Positions 37,701-46,062 of a stretch of DNA of 61,862 bases are shown one piece after another; within the stretch, counting starts at the first letter, position 1; each line of letters begins with the position of its first letter. The DNA is taken from positions 1 through 61,862 of the IMG/VR virus record IMGVR_UViG_3300037502_000606; one strand, written 5' to 3'. The notes under the pieces were generated by a model. That model was not told the DNA's origin and ran no database searches. It was given only the letters and a program-made list of their open reading frames with translations. The translations under genes and the position numbers were made by a program. The stretch comes from a virus.

Positions 37701-39846
37701 TACCAGCAAGCCTATTGAGGTCGTTCTTCGCCCTGTCTACAGGTTCAAGTCCAGCGATACCAGATACGTTTGATAAGTCGCCAATGTTTTCCGGTACCAG
37801 CCCTTTCGGCATGATCCGAACGAGGACTGGGTTTGGTATGGCAGCGATGACCTCTTGACTGACACCATGAGAAGGATCGTTGATTAGTTCATTACGATAC
37901 TTATCTGTCGTCTTGCGGTTGTATGCCTCTTGTATTCCAGCGATACGACCATTGCCAGCGACGGCCCTGATACCAGGGACACTTAAGTCTCCGTAAAATG
38001 GATTGACTGTTCCATCTGCAAGGTTAGACGTAAACACTTCTGTTGCCGGTACGACTGCATAGCGAACTGGGAATCTCTGCCCATTAGACGCCGTGGCCAT
38101 ATCAGTACGTCCAAGAAACTCACTTGGGATGTTTATGTCACTGATGATTACAGGAGCACCTTCAGCCAAAACCTTGGACGGGCCAACGAGTGAGTAGTCT
38201 GGTGCTGATGCAATCTTCTGCATCTGAGCAACCGACCCTTTCCCAGACCTATCGCGGTTCTGGAATATCGTCTGAGCATTTGGTACCTGCCCCTGAAAAT
38301 AGTTATCCAGAGCTTGCTGTTCTTCCGGCGTGAACTCCGTCGGCTTTATCGTAGGTGGAACACCAGGCGTCGTGCCTGTTGGGATGGATGGAGGAGTCAA
38401 TCCAGAAGTAGGAGGAACACCGGTCGGTGGTGTCGGCGTAGTACCAACAGGAACCATGGGCGGCGTAGGCGTCGTTGAAACCGGCGTTGTTGGTGGAGTG
38501 GGAGTTGCAGGAGGAGTGGGCGCCGTTGGCGGAGCAAAGGTGGCTGGATTTACACCAACGAGCATTGCCGCCGTTGAATTGGCGCCATCAAAGTCATCGA
38601 ATATACCGGCATCAGAAGACTGCCCAGAGTTCCCATCTACGTATATGACCTGGAACCTCCCATCTGGTGTTGGAGTTATCCTCACCTCGACGTTGTTTCC
38701 AGCGTCTGCATATCCACCAAGAAGGTCTGGCCCTGGAGAAAGAGGTACGACTGGAGCGGCCCCAGGAGCAGCGCCCGTGGGAGTTACAGGAGTAACTGCG
38801 GCTGGTGGTGCAGCAGGCGTCGGTGCAGCGGCAGCTGGCGGAGTTGCGGTAGGAGGGATAGGAGGAGCGGCAGGACCAGCTTCACCAGCAGCTCCAATAC
38901 CAGCACCCAGAGCACCACCTGCAATAGCCTCTAATGCAGCCTGACCAGCTACGCCTCGAAATGTCGGTACATCAAGCCCTTCTCTTTGAGCAGCAATGTT
39001 AGCCGCCAATTGTTCCTGTCCAGCCTGAATAGCCTCTGGAACAGCCTCTGTCACGCCGGTTTCTACCGCCTGACGAACAGCGCCCTTTTGAGCAGCCTGT
39101 TGAGCCGCTTGCTTTGCCGCGATCTTTCCAAGAATGTATTTCTCAACACCAGTCCTACCAGCAACAGCACCAAGAGCCGTGCCGGCAAGAATCATGTCAA
39201 GGTTTTCACCGCCGTACTCTTGAGCAGCTATAGCCCGCTCTTCAGCTTCCTTCTCTGATGCGCCGGCCTTCTTAAGTTCTTCTTTGACGGTGTCATATAT
39301 CGTGCCTTTGACTACGCCAGCGCCCGTCAATCCAGCGGTGGTAACTAAGCCTGGCAAACCAGCAACGGCGCCCAACAGAATAGGAACGGACGATCCAGCA
39401 GCTTGAGCAAGGAAGTCAACCGGAGCCGTGGCAAATGCAGATAGCGCGGCTTTAAGTTGTTCACCAAGTCCCTTGTCTTCCGCATCCTTCATGATGGCGG
39501 CAATCGCCTGAGAGTCCTGTTTGGACTGTGCAGACGCTAGTTCAGCAAGGTACTTCTCTACGCCACGAATGTTTTGAGCAGCAGCATTGTTGGCACCAAA
39601 TGCTTCCGTAATAGCGCGGGTCGTTGATACAGTCCCTTCAGCAATTTTAAGAGGAACGTCAAGAACTTCCCTGGTAAAAGACTCTGGCTTGGCCGCTTCA
39701 GCAAACTGTTTCGGCGTTACTCCAAAGACGGACTCAAGGAATCCTTTTTCTTCTGGCGGCTTAATCCCAATGCCAGTTAGATACTTGTCTGGATCAAATT
39801 CTGTCGAACTAATCCCCCGCAGGTATGCGTCTGGATCGAAAGCCAT
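31774..39846 (-). CDS. giant polyvalent ejected protein
   Basis: This 2690-residue protein is the last gene of the ejection module. Seen in order: FDPDAYLRGI-type repeats at the start; an Ala/Gly-rich helical region to about 330 with membrane-like segments; a long Pro/Thr/Ala linker (about 330-510); a DdrB/ParB-like domain (about 515-790) with GNGRIAGI; a metallopeptidase-type HELIH near 1054; another HEIMH near 1616; a helical region; an LPD38-type domain near 2180-2370 (FNRKGQIGRQMGALYAFFNA); and a coiled-coil end. Such polyvalent proteins are delivered with DNA to counter host defences. Enzymatic activity is not shown. Confidence 0.8.
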   Translation of the reverse strand: MAFDPDAYLRGISSTEFDPDKYLTGIGIKPPEEKGFLESVFGVTPKQFAEAAKPESFTREVLDVPLKIAEGTVSTTRAITEAFGANNAAAQNIRGVEKYLAELASAQSKQDSQAIAAIMKDAEDKGLGEQLKAALSAFATAPVDFLAQAAGSSVPILLGAVAGLPGLVTTAGLTGAGVVKGTIYDTVKEELKKAGASEKEAEERAIAAQEYGGENLDMILAGTALGAVAGRTGVEKYILGKIAAKQAAQQAAQKGAVRQAVETGVTEAVPEAIQAGQEQLAANIAAQREGLDVPTFRGVAGQAALEAIAGGALGAGIGAAGEAGPAAPPIPPTATPPAAAAPTPAAPPAAVTPVTPTGAAPGAAPVVPLSPGPDLLGGYADAGNNVEVRITPTPDGRFQVIYVDGNSGQSSDAGIFDDFDGANSTAAMLVGVNPATFAPPTAPTPPATPTPPTTPVSTTPTPPMVPVGTTPTPPTGVPPTSGLTPPSIPTGTTPGVPPTIKPTEFTPEEQQALDNYFQGQVPNAQTIFQNRDRSGKGSVAQMQKIASAPDYSLVGPSKVLAEGAPVIISDINIPSEFLGRTDMATASNGQRFPVRYAVVPATEVFTSNLADGTVNPFYGDLSVPGIRAVAGNGRIAGIQEAYNRKTTDKYRNELINDPSHGVSQEVIAAIPNPVLVRIMPKGLVPENIGDLSNVSGIAGLEPVDRAKNDLNRLAGKFDLTGLQFTEEGVPQLSTLRQFIQAMPESEQSELINKSTGLPTPEASARLLNAIFYGAYENDALIDLYAATTNPDAKMYLNSLAKVAPKMVKLSGAGDYDIRSKVVEGIENLVSAVRQGVPIKEMPTFVKQGAIGLDPYAQKIMEFIADSGRSTKRIAEGLSRLADAAMDASQVSQEPDMFGQVPPRPTLDQVFESLKEIEQEPDLFGEPTEVKPPEPPAPKEFKAEIEKSAEQIYDEIKKLDVPGLAKWAVDNAPNELAKEIASKIKNRIKDFSSRGIEMNGPIILNDSRRVQGYKGKVTYRLNIDGFKFDYRLNGLVQGKKAPRGNGLEYQTILHELIHAATVIQTAGLKKSDPRIKELESLRQELRTKFREELKANKYDPVKDEKFIFKVTYTLSNIDELMAMGMSEGDVQNYLKDIQVSKQFTAFGKLVDIARRILGLPTNTLSALEALVSTSDKLLSSPLVELDKDLRELGRTKVSPRSVEAKETITIDVASPQTDLFGDDAKTLNQINEELPKAKKKLPPGRSPELAAMAEQLQAGLLTKEEYDAAVNKYRPIPVYTEPLVPATDEQVVNALSSDKKPKANVSIPDGTKVGLRLDIPAWNNHKTFVVSIHEGRPKSTSAKPGLAIGYRSVAMVKNVTFALSNQAKALEIAAGQAKDALQTMEGEYVNVSPAEAYQMAQQAIKDPRYVQLGFDPTRHAYFFDRATTLPVVKADAVLQIGNMILARGVEYGSKQNFLYNIDATTPVTEVEVDAGRIASRDEQIVEYTRLRAKRSQLVKEYVAQGPSIELQRNIALTDELAKQLKEDIDATAEPSRSPENFLRRALDAYEKGDLSPEVLATIRDAYVKTPWVLNGLRLSVRKPKEDKSSGNFQPFARVVTLWNGTSGIEDPSTVRHEIMHSLEQMMTAEQKKVVLDSWRSAFDAAVKKNKDAQSQAFFKNVIEFLDTPSDASFAAAVQSMPSYDFYQYLSPSEYWAINAEKLFAAKLGTQWERFKSAVRKLIESMKKVFGFDNRLGVHKVFDRLMKDQPERMDNKSLVDFVTETGVRAMVPQNVSKNIFGQPMPKATWGSPDESKIDDILYVLQDKNIDTKRVVQKITAQRKSLIDSWNPYLQEELYHGRTAKQTEDFLKDELEPLMKALRDRKLTMDQVEEYLQNRHAEERNIQNAKRDPTMPDGGSGILTADAKKYLAALTPQQKKAFDDVAKMVDDIVKGTQDLIVSSGQEKQEVIDNWNKAYKHYVPLNREEADYDVKNVGVGVGSGFAIKGPFSRASVGSGRKVVDILANVAMQRERAIIRAEKLRVAKAVYALAVTNPNPGFWLPYDPYIKKDPQQLINDLISMGINPSDAQNIANTPTRRDVDPATNTVKEVPNERLITSALSLPIRINGEEKFLIFNSKDPRAVRMVESLKNLDVDQLSKALSISQAFTQYFAKINTQYNPIFGGINFLRDVQGAMLQLSTTPIAGKQKQVLAGVMPALRGIYGEERAKRKGQPSTNRPWAQLWEEFQKEGAQTGFRDMFSRSQERAEALQRILDPSSWTKSKLGKIFTAGGTLKVPAEIARKAATPLFDWLSDYNQTMENAVRLSAYKVALDQGMTKQQAASVAKNLTVNFNRKGQIGRQMGALYAFFNASVQGTVRMYDTLKGPAGIKIIGGGIILGILQAMALAAAGFDEDEPPEFVKERNIVLPIGGSKYITIPMPLGYNVIPNTSRIATEWAISGFKDTPKRISSILSATLDMFNPLGNAGWSAQTITPTALDPVIALTENVDWTGKPIAKEDISGLDPTPGYTRARETASIVGKGLSEFLNYASGGTKYTPGVVSPTPDQIDYLIGQFTGGVGREVMKVEQTLRSQVTGEDLPIYKVPLIGRFVGDTQGLAAERNRFYNNIMQLNKHEREIKGRRENRENVQEYLMDNPDARLFSYANQVERNLQALRKRRDALLEKDAPKEQVKAVENQIAVQMKRFNDRVAAAQR

Positions 39847-41399
39847 TATTTAACTCCAAGATGTTCTTTAATCTGCTTTGCCCTTGGGTCATTCGGATTT
39901 GAGTTTGCCCACGCTAATGCTTGTTGATCTTGCGTAGATAAGGCAGTTTTTCCAGGGGCGCCTCGTTGAGCTGCCCTGTATCTCCGGTCGTCTTCCACCA
40001 TCTGACGGGCACGGCTTTCTATAGTGCCTTCAGCGCCTATGTCTTGTCTGGCGGCAGCTAGAGCGTCCTTCATGGTCAACGGACGATCTCCAATAGCAGT
40101 CTGGAATCCTGTGAACGTTGGCTCTTCACCTTTAGCTTTAGCCTCACGTGAGTACAGTTTCCACTGTTTATCGAAGTCTGTAAGTTTTGAACCATATGCC
40201 GCCCGAGCCAAACGCTCCTGCGCCTCGGTGGTAAGCATCGTCTTGGCAAGATCTGCTTTGAGTTGGTCAAACTTCTCAGCCTTCTTGTCAGCCCGCTCTT
40301 GAGCCTTATCAATGGTGCCTTGAGTGATCTTGGCTTTACCCATGGCAGCTTCATTCTGCTTGAGCATAAGGTTCTGCTCGGCCAGTTTGAACTCACGCTC
40401 AGCCTTCTGTAGATCCTTGATGTCAGAGGCGAGTCCCTTCAAGCCAGGTGCTGCGCCCTTGCCAATGTTCTCAAAGGCGTTAGGCGATGTGCCAGCCATG
40501 ATCCCAAGGCCCATCTCAAGGAGACGGAAGTTACGTGCCTCGACCTTATCTTTGGCCAGAGATTCACGCTGCGATGCAATCTCTCTCTGAATGTTTCCAA
40601 GAACATTCTCGTCATATCCAGATGCTTTGAGAAGGTCGCTTGTCTGCTTACCAGCCTGTTCAATGGTCGGAATCGGGGTGGCTTCTTCAGTCCCACGGAG
40701 GGCCGTAGCCATCTCACCAGCCCGCTTAATGATCGGGGAGATAGGAATAGACGAGATACCAGCATCAGGCATGGCTTTCTCTTCATCCATCTCGGGGGCA
40801 ATGCCTGTGTCTTTGGGCGGAGTGCCTGGTACGCCTGTACCCTGCCGAGCAAACTTAGCTGCTTCCCTATCCATGTCTGCGCCGGCAATACCCTGATTGG
40901 GAGTCATTGGAACGCCTGTTCCTTGACGCGCAAACTTTGCCGCCTCGCTGTCTCTTAACTGAGCAAGGAGTTGCTCTCGTCTTTCAGGTGGCGCACTTGC
41001 ATATGCCTGCCGAATAAAGTTGGCATTGATAGATGGATCGCGCTGCACCAAAGAATTAATGGCTTGCTCCAGGAGCATCTCATCGGACTGAACCTTATCT
41101 CCTGCACTGAACGCTACGATGCCACCACCTGCGAACTCTGGTGTCTCGATGGGGATCTGGTCTATGCCGCCATCAACCATCTGGGCCTGGTCCATGACCT
41201 GTTCGGCAATGGTGGGCTGCTGACCCTGAGCCATGCGGGCTGCTGCGGCTGAACGCATCCTCTGTTCAAACTGGATCTTCTCTTCCAGGAGAGGAACGCC
41301 CATATAGGCCGGGATAGTCCCAGACTGAATGGCCTGCTGAAGCTGCGGGATGCTGAGCTTTTCTGCCGTCTGAACACGGCTGAGTGTGCTTCCGATCAT
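39846..41399 (-). CDS. internal virion/ejection protein
   Basis: The 517-residue protein has an Ala/Gln-rich N-terminus, two near-duplicate segments AAKFARQGTGVP (about 153-195), a coiled-coil centre (about 270-400), and ends NSNPNDPRAKQIKEHLGVK, a short motif frequent at the C-termini of podoviral internal proteins. It lies next to the giant protein, so it probably forms part of the ejectosome like T7 gp14/gp15. That role is inferred from position and composition. Confidence 0.75.
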   Translation of the reverse strand: MIGSTLSRVQTAEKLSIPQLQQAIQSGTIPAYMGVPLLEEKIQFEQRMRSAAAARMAQGQQPTIAEQVMDQAQMVDGGIDQIPIETPEFAGGGIVAFSAGDKVQSDEMLLEQAINSLVQRDPSINANFIRQAYASAPPERREQLLAQLRDSEAAKFARQGTGVPMTPNQGIAGADMDREAAKFARQGTGVPGTPPKDTGIAPEMDEEKAMPDAGISSIPISPIIKRAGEMATALRGTEEATPIPTIEQAGKQTSDLLKASGYDENVLGNIQREIASQRESLAKDKVEARNFRLLEMGLGIMAGTSPNAFENIGKGAAPGLKGLASDIKDLQKAEREFKLAEQNLMLKQNEAAMGKAKITQGTIDKAQERADKKAEKFDQLKADLAKTMLTTEAQERLARAAYGSKLTDFDKQWKLYSREAKAKGEEPTFTGFQTAIGDRPLTMKDALAAARQDIGAEGTIESRARQMVEDDRRYRAAQRGAPGKTALSTQDQQALAWANSNPNDPRAKQIKEHLGVK

Positions 41400-42967
41400 G
41401 CTGCCACCTTTTTCATAGCTTTCTTCAGTGCTAGGGAGTCTATACCTTCTTTAATCTCGCCTCCCTTCTTCTTTCCGGTTGCCATGCCGTATGCTGCCGC
41501 ACCTGTAAGTCCGAGACCAGCAAGTTGAGAGACGGGGCTTGGGGAAGCCTGGTACTGAGATACCGTAGTGACCGGCGTCTGGTATCCGCGTAGTAAGGCG
41601 TTGTATGCGGCAAGCTGCTGCTGCGGGTACTGCTGCGCCATCGCATAGTTTTGGATTGCCTGATTGATCATCTGTTGCTGCTGCTCTTGCTGCGTTGCAC
41701 CTACCTGCTGCTGGAACTGCATCCGAGCCAAGTCTGCTGCCTGTTGCTGCTGAGCAATATCTGCGAGTGACCGGCCCATCTGACCCATAAGGCCGTATCC
41801 AGCCTGAGCACCAGATACCCCTTGAAGGCCAACACCCGCCCCTTGCATACCTGCTTGAGCACCTTGGATGCCAACACCAGCACCTTGCATACCAAGTCCA
41901 TAAAGTTGACCGGCCTGTCCAAGCCCACGAAGCCCAGCCTCTTGACCACTTATTGCCTGGCCAATACCAGAGAGTCCTAGCTGACCACCCTGAAGAGCGG
42001 TTCCAAGTCCTGCCTGGGCACCTTGGAGTCCCTGCATACCAGCCGTAACACCAAACTGTTGTGCCTGCTGAGCTTGTTCAAACGCCCGCTGGAGTCCTTG
42101 AGCTTGAATGTCGCTGAGCTGTTGTTGTAGGCCGGCCTCCCTCTGTCCTTGGAGAAGCGCCTGACGAGCGCCACCGTATGTACCCGTCCTAACCGCTCCA
42201 AGGTTCTGACCTAGTTGAGCACGTTGAGCGTCATCAATCGCCTTGCGTTTAGCAACCTCTGTGACACCTTGTTGATACGGAGACATGTAGGCTTGGATAG
42301 ACCGTGGGTCTGTTGCCATGCGCTCATAGGTACCACTCATACTTGCTGCTTGACGAGCATACTGGCGAGCTTCTTCGCCTACGTCACGGCCAAGCTCTTC
42401 TGCACGGAGACCCATCGAACCAATGTCTGCTGCGGTACGGCCATATAACTGAGCTTCAGGAGCCATGCCGGCGCCCATCATTCCGTATCCAGCACCTAGG
42501 CCGCCAAACCGAGATCCTTGAGCGCCGTATCCAGCACCCATCTGGCCGTAGTCATATGCTGCACCAGCACTACCCATGCCGCCCATACCAGCACCACCAA
42601 CCATTTGTTGGCCAACACCAAACCCACCAGGCCGTTGCATCTGGGATGCTTCATACATTACCTGTTGTTGCTGTGGGCTAAACGGGGCAAAGTAATCTCG
42701 GGGATCTGCGCTATACGGAACGAATGGTTTGACACCAGTGATCTCATAAGTGCCCTCTGGAGTCTTCTGAGTCTGGAAGGTCTCTTGTGTTGCAGCACCA
42801 AGAAGCGCTTCAGTCTGAGGTCTTAACCAATCAGGGATGGAAGATTGAGTGACCGTGCTAGTCGTGTGACCGCCGCCACCACTACCGCCACCCTCTAGGG
42901 TCATGCCGCCAAATGGCCGCTTTTGGAAAGCCCGTTCGGGCAGCATTGAAAAGTGATCGTATCTCAT
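41396..42967 (-). CDS. Gly/Gln-rich internal virion protein
   Basis: The 523-residue protein is dominated by Gly, Gln, Ala and Met, with repeated GLQGAQAGL and GMQGAGVGIQGAQ units (about 310-400), and ends KEGIDSLALKKAMKKVAA. It resembles the low-complexity internal proteins between tail and ejection genes of uncultured podoviruses. The repeats probably form amphipathic helices that insert in the membrane during DNA ejection. Four-base overlap with the upstream gene. Confidence 0.75.
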   Translation of the reverse strand: MRYDHFSMLPERAFQKRPFGGMTLEGGGSGGGGHTTSTVTQSSIPDWLRPQTEALLGAATQETFQTQKTPEGTYEITGVKPFVPYSADPRDYFAPFSPQQQQVMYEASQMQRPGGFGVGQQMVGGAGMGGMGSAGAAYDYGQMGAGYGAQGSRFGGLGAGYGMMGAGMAPEAQLYGRTAADIGSMGLRAEELGRDVGEEARQYARQAASMSGTYERMATDPRSIQAYMSPYQQGVTEVAKRKAIDDAQRAQLGQNLGAVRTGTYGGARQALLQGQREAGLQQQLSDIQAQGLQRAFEQAQQAQQFGVTAGMQGLQGAQAGLGTALQGGQLGLSGIGQAISGQEAGLRGLGQAGQLYGLGMQGAGVGIQGAQAGMQGAGVGLQGVSGAQAGYGLMGQMGRSLADIAQQQQAADLARMQFQQQVGATQQEQQQQMINQAIQNYAMAQQYPQQQLAAYNALLRGYQTPVTTVSQYQASPSPVSQLAGLGLTGAAAYGMATGKKKGGEIKEGIDSLALKKAMKKVAA

Positions 42968-43395
42968 AGTTGTACTTCCACTAAAGTAGTTCGTGGCTCA
43001 AAGCCGTATCTCTTCCACAATCGAACGATAGATTCTCTACCGTACCCTTGGACTTTTGTCGCCCCGCGCTGCTTTAGAATCATCTTCAGCTGCTCAAACG
43101 TGTTGCTATTGGAGATCATCCGACCTCCTATCAGTGTGATGAACGCTACCCTGGCCATCGGATAGTTCGCAAATGACACTGTTGCGGCACCGTGGATCTT
43201 TCCTTCCTCATCTACCGCTACCAACAACAACCACATACCGCTAGTCAGAAACCCCTGGACATGATGAATGTTGTAACAGTTACTCCAGTCAGGGGCGTCG
43301 TTATCTTTTATTAGTGCATCTATTAAATACTGGTCTACCTGATTCCAAATCTGGCTGATGTAGTTTGTATCTACAACCTGGATGTTTAGGTTCAT
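42964..43395 (-). CDS. GNAT-like fold protein of the ejection module
   Basis: The 143-residue protein resembles GNAT-type folds: WLLLVAVDEEGKIHGAATVS (about 75-94), VAFITLIGGRMI and a C-terminal YGRESIVRLWKRYGFEPRTT. T7 gp13 and similar proteins use this fold in virion assembly rather than for acetylation, so a structural role is as likely as a catalytic one. It is translationally coupled to the genes on both sides. Confidence 0.7.
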   Translation of the reverse strand: MNLNIQVVDTNYISQIWNQVDQYLIDALIKDNDAPDWSNCYNIHHVQGFLTSGMWLLLVAVDEEGKIHGAATVSFANYPMARVAFITLIGGRMISNSNTFEQLKMILKQRGATKVQGYGRESIVRLWKRYGFEPRTTLVEVQL

Positions 43396-44186
43396 TTTCT
43401 AAGAAGAGCGTCTATACCACCATAGTTCTGCTTTCTTACCCGACCTCCGCCTTTGAACACTCCTGCTCCATCGCTATCGGCGCCCATTCCAACGCCAACA
43501 CCACTATCTCCTGGACCCATGCCACCAGTTGATGTTGCCCCTTCTGGTCCTACGCTACCTGGACCGCTATATCCACCACCAACAGCAGCAGAAGATGGTC
43601 CCCCACCAATGCCGCCGTCTCCGTATCCGCCACCACCACCGTCAGATGGCGTTGCGCCAATCGACCCACCAGGATTCCCAAACATATTTTGTCTTGCATC
43701 AATCTGAGATTGAGTCATGTATGGAATAGGCCGATATTGAGTCTGCACCGGCATGGGGGGTCTCATGGGTTGGAACGTTGCTTCTGGTCCAGTTGGAAGT
43801 TCATAGTTAATAGGCGCCCCACCGAGCATTCCGTGGTCCATTGCTCGCGGCTCTGTCAGGTACGTTGCTTGGCCACCAAACATGTCCCCGTAGTTGGTAA
43901 ACATGCCTCTAGGCGCCATGCCCATTCGCTGGCCACCCATTTGAAGCCCTCTGCCACGCCCCATCATCCCCATCATCGGCGGTTGATAAAACCCACCAAA
44001 GGGCGCTTGGCCGTAACCAAACGGGGAGAACTGAGCATAGCTAGGCTGATAGATCGGCTGATAAAACTGTTGGTTTGGACCAAACGGCATGTAGTCAGGC
44101 CGGCGTGAAGCGGTGTATGGGTCGTAATAAGGACTTTGTGGCTGGTACATTTGGTTAGATATTGCCCCGGCTGAAATTCCGCCCAT
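43392..44186 (-). CDS. Gly/Pro/Gln-rich virion protein
   Basis: The 264-residue protein is low-complexity, with a Tyr/Pro/Gln-rich N-terminal half (FGPNQQFYQPIYQPSYAQFS) and a glycine-rich C-terminal half, ending RVRKQNYGGIDALLRK. A small tail/ejection-related component is likely from its position. The terminal GGIDALLRK motif recalls other virion protein tails here. Confidence 0.65.
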   Translation of the reverse strand: MGGISAGAISNQMYQPQSPYYDPYTASRRPDYMPFGPNQQFYQPIYQPSYAQFSPFGYGQAPFGGFYQPPMMGMMGRGRGLQMGGQRMGMAPRGMFTNYGDMFGGQATYLTEPRAMDHGMLGGAPINYELPTGPEATFQPMRPPMPVQTQYRPIPYMTQSQIDARQNMFGNPGGSIGATPSDGGGGGYGDGGIGGGPSSAAVGGGYSGPGSVGPEGATSTGGMGPGDSGVGVGMGADSDGAGVFKGGGRVRKQNYGGIDALLRK

Positions 44187-44195
44187 CTCTATCTC

Positions 44196-45116
44196 CTAGG
44201 CTGGCATGTACTTATTGGGGTTGATCTCCTTGCCCTGACGCTTGGTTCCTGTACGAGCTTTGCGAACCTTGTCCATCATGGCGTAGAGCTTACGAGCACC
44301 AGCATCGGTTGACCCGTTGCCAATTCCTGAGACGACATCGGCAGGCACTACAAACTCACCGTCTGCTAAACGAGCGGGCTGCTTAGCCCCAATACGTGCC
44401 GGGATGTTGTCTGACATGCCATCGCCTGGTCCTTTGAGCAACCGTCCACCATCTGAGTAGGAACCAAGATGCCCGCCCCTCATGTAGCGCTGAGCTACTG
44501 CGGAGTCTGCCAGGCCACCACCGGCCATGGCTGAACGATATTTGTCCGGGTCGTAACGGAATCGACTTAGAGGGCCGCTGTATTTTTCTGGCTCAGGAAG
44601 CCCCTCTACGTCATAAGACTGCCCAATCGCTGTAGTAGCTGCGCCCAAACCAGCAGGCATCAATACCGGGTTCCTAGCGTAGAACGAGTTAATCGACGGG
44701 AAAGTAGGAGATCCTGCCGCTGGAGCTTGGGCTGCATTTATTCCCATCTCACCTGGAGTTAAAACACTTAGGTCACTATAAAACGTCGGTGTTGCTGCTG
44801 CCGTACCACCTACATTTCCAGCCCCAACTACTGCTGCCTCTGGAGCCATAGAAGTGGTAATCGGCGCTGCTGAACCTGCTGTAGCTCCGGTTGTTGCACC
44901 CGTGGTGCTTGCTGTGGTTATCGGAGCTGCTGCACTTCCCGCTCCACCAGCTGCCCCAGATGCCGCCCCTGTACCAGCACCGGCAATCCCGGCTCCTACG
45001 CCACCCCCGGCAGCACCAAGAAGCGCCCCTTTGAGTGGATCTCCACCTGTAATGGCAGAAGTACCGGCGCCAGTTACAGCACCAATGATCATTGCCTCGC
45101 CTACGCCCGTACCCAT
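44196..45116 (-). CDS. Gly/Ala-rich tail protein with conserved C-terminus
   Basis: The 306-residue protein begins with an Ala/Gly/Thr-rich region suggestive of helices or membrane interaction, and ends with a well-conserved segment: GPGDGMSDNIPARIGAKQPA, RLADGEFVVPADVVSGIG and GKEINPNKYMPA. The C-terminal module is widespread in uncultured phages. An AGGAGG site lies before the ATG. A tail or ejection role is inferred. Confidence 0.72.
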   Translation of the reverse strand: MGTGVGEAMIIGAVTGAGTSAITGGDPLKGALLGAAGGGVGAGIAGAGTGAASGAAGGAGSAAAPITTASTTGATTGATAGSAAPITTSMAPEAAVVGAGNVGGTAAATPTFYSDLSVLTPGEMGINAAQAPAAGSPTFPSINSFYARNPVLMPAGLGAATTAIGQSYDVEGLPEPEKYSGPLSRFRYDPDKYRSAMAGGGLADSAVAQRYMRGGHLGSYSDGGRLLKGPGDGMSDNIPARIGAKQPARLADGEFVVPADVVSGIGNGSTDAGARKLYAMMDKVRKARTGTKRQGKEINPNKYMPA

Positions 45117-45171
45117 AAAAGCCTCCTAAATGCTTGACTAACCGTATTATCCGTGATTTAGCTACTGTTGA

Positions 45172-46062
45172 CTAGGTTGTAACCGTGGGTAAAGAACCAG
45201 AAAGCAGGACTGCTTTTACCCCAGGTTTTACGCTTACGCTCTCTACTGCTGATACAAAACTGATTGATCCTATTGCCGACGGTATGGCTGGACGAACATA
45301 CGGGGTTGTCTGTGCGACATCGTGGAACATATATACCCCATCGACAGGCCCGGTCGAGTTATAAGCTTGATCTGTGGCCCAGTAAAGCTCTACTTCATCG
45401 CCAATCTGAACCGTAAAAGTGGCTTCAGAATAGGCTGCTAAATAACCTTCTTCGTTAGGGGATGCACTTTTTCGTGCAGGTATTGTGAAGATTGTTGCTG
45501 AATTAGCTACATCACTACCATTTACCTTCAACCATACGGTAGCGTAGTGAATGGCGTTTGCGGTATTGATGAACTGCAAGCTATACCGAATGGTAAATAC
45601 CCCAGCATAATCCGCTGTTGCAGAACCTGGCGAGTTAAGCGTCCATCCAAAACCTGAGTCCAGGGTATTCCACTTAACCACCGTCGGCGTATCGTTCCCA
45701 CCGGCGATCTGGTCTGTACTATCTGATGCGGAAATGTGTGGAAATACAAGCCTTCTTCCCTGGCCGGCAAAGACTCCACCGTTAAATTGATCCCCGTTGA
45801 AGTTTCCACCATTGAAGTAGTCACCGTTGAAGCTGTCGCCAGTAAAAACCGTTCCAGTAAATGTCCCACCGGTATAGGCTGAACCGGAGAAAATCCCTCC
45901 TATGAACTCGTCTGCTCGATAGGAGTTGGCCTGCTGCGGGGTGAGGGAGTCTAGTTGGTTGAAGTACAGGCGCAGCGCATTGATAAGCTGGTCCATCTGC
46001 TGACGGTCATACTGCTCCCTTGGCAGAGGAAGAGCTGGTGCCCGGAATCCAATAAGCGCCAT
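45172..46062 (-). CDS. pentapeptide-repeat tail protein
   Basis: The 296-residue protein has an N-terminal helix region, then about nine five-residue units of the type xxFxG (about residues 52-100, for example GTFTG, DSFNG, GVFAG), which should form a square beta helix. A C1q/TNF-like or jelly-roll beta domain follows (GVFTIRYSLQFI, TVQIGDEVELYW). It abuts the large tail gene by one base. It could be a tail spike or receptor-binding protein, or an assembly protein. Confidence 0.7.
   Translation of the reverse strand: MALIGFRAPALPLPREQYDRQQMDQLINALRLYFNQLDSLTPQQANSYRADEFIGGIFSGSAYTGGTFTGTVFTGDSFNGDYFNGGNFNGDQFNGGVFAGQGRRLVFPHISASDSTDQIAGGNDTPTVVKWNTLDSGFGWTLNSPGSATADYAGVFTIRYSLQFINTANAIHYATVWLKVNGSDVANSATIFTIPARKSASPNEEGYLAAYSEATFTVQIGDEVELYWATDQAYNSTGPVDGVYMFHDVAQTTPYVRPAIPSAIGSISFVSAVESVSVKPGVKAVLLSGSLPTVTT

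Noticed and set aside
38330-38944. A 204-codon Gly/Val/Ala-rich frame on the plus strand
   Set aside because: It is the antisense of the Pro/Thr/Ala linker in the giant protein; the coding strand fits an established domain layout.
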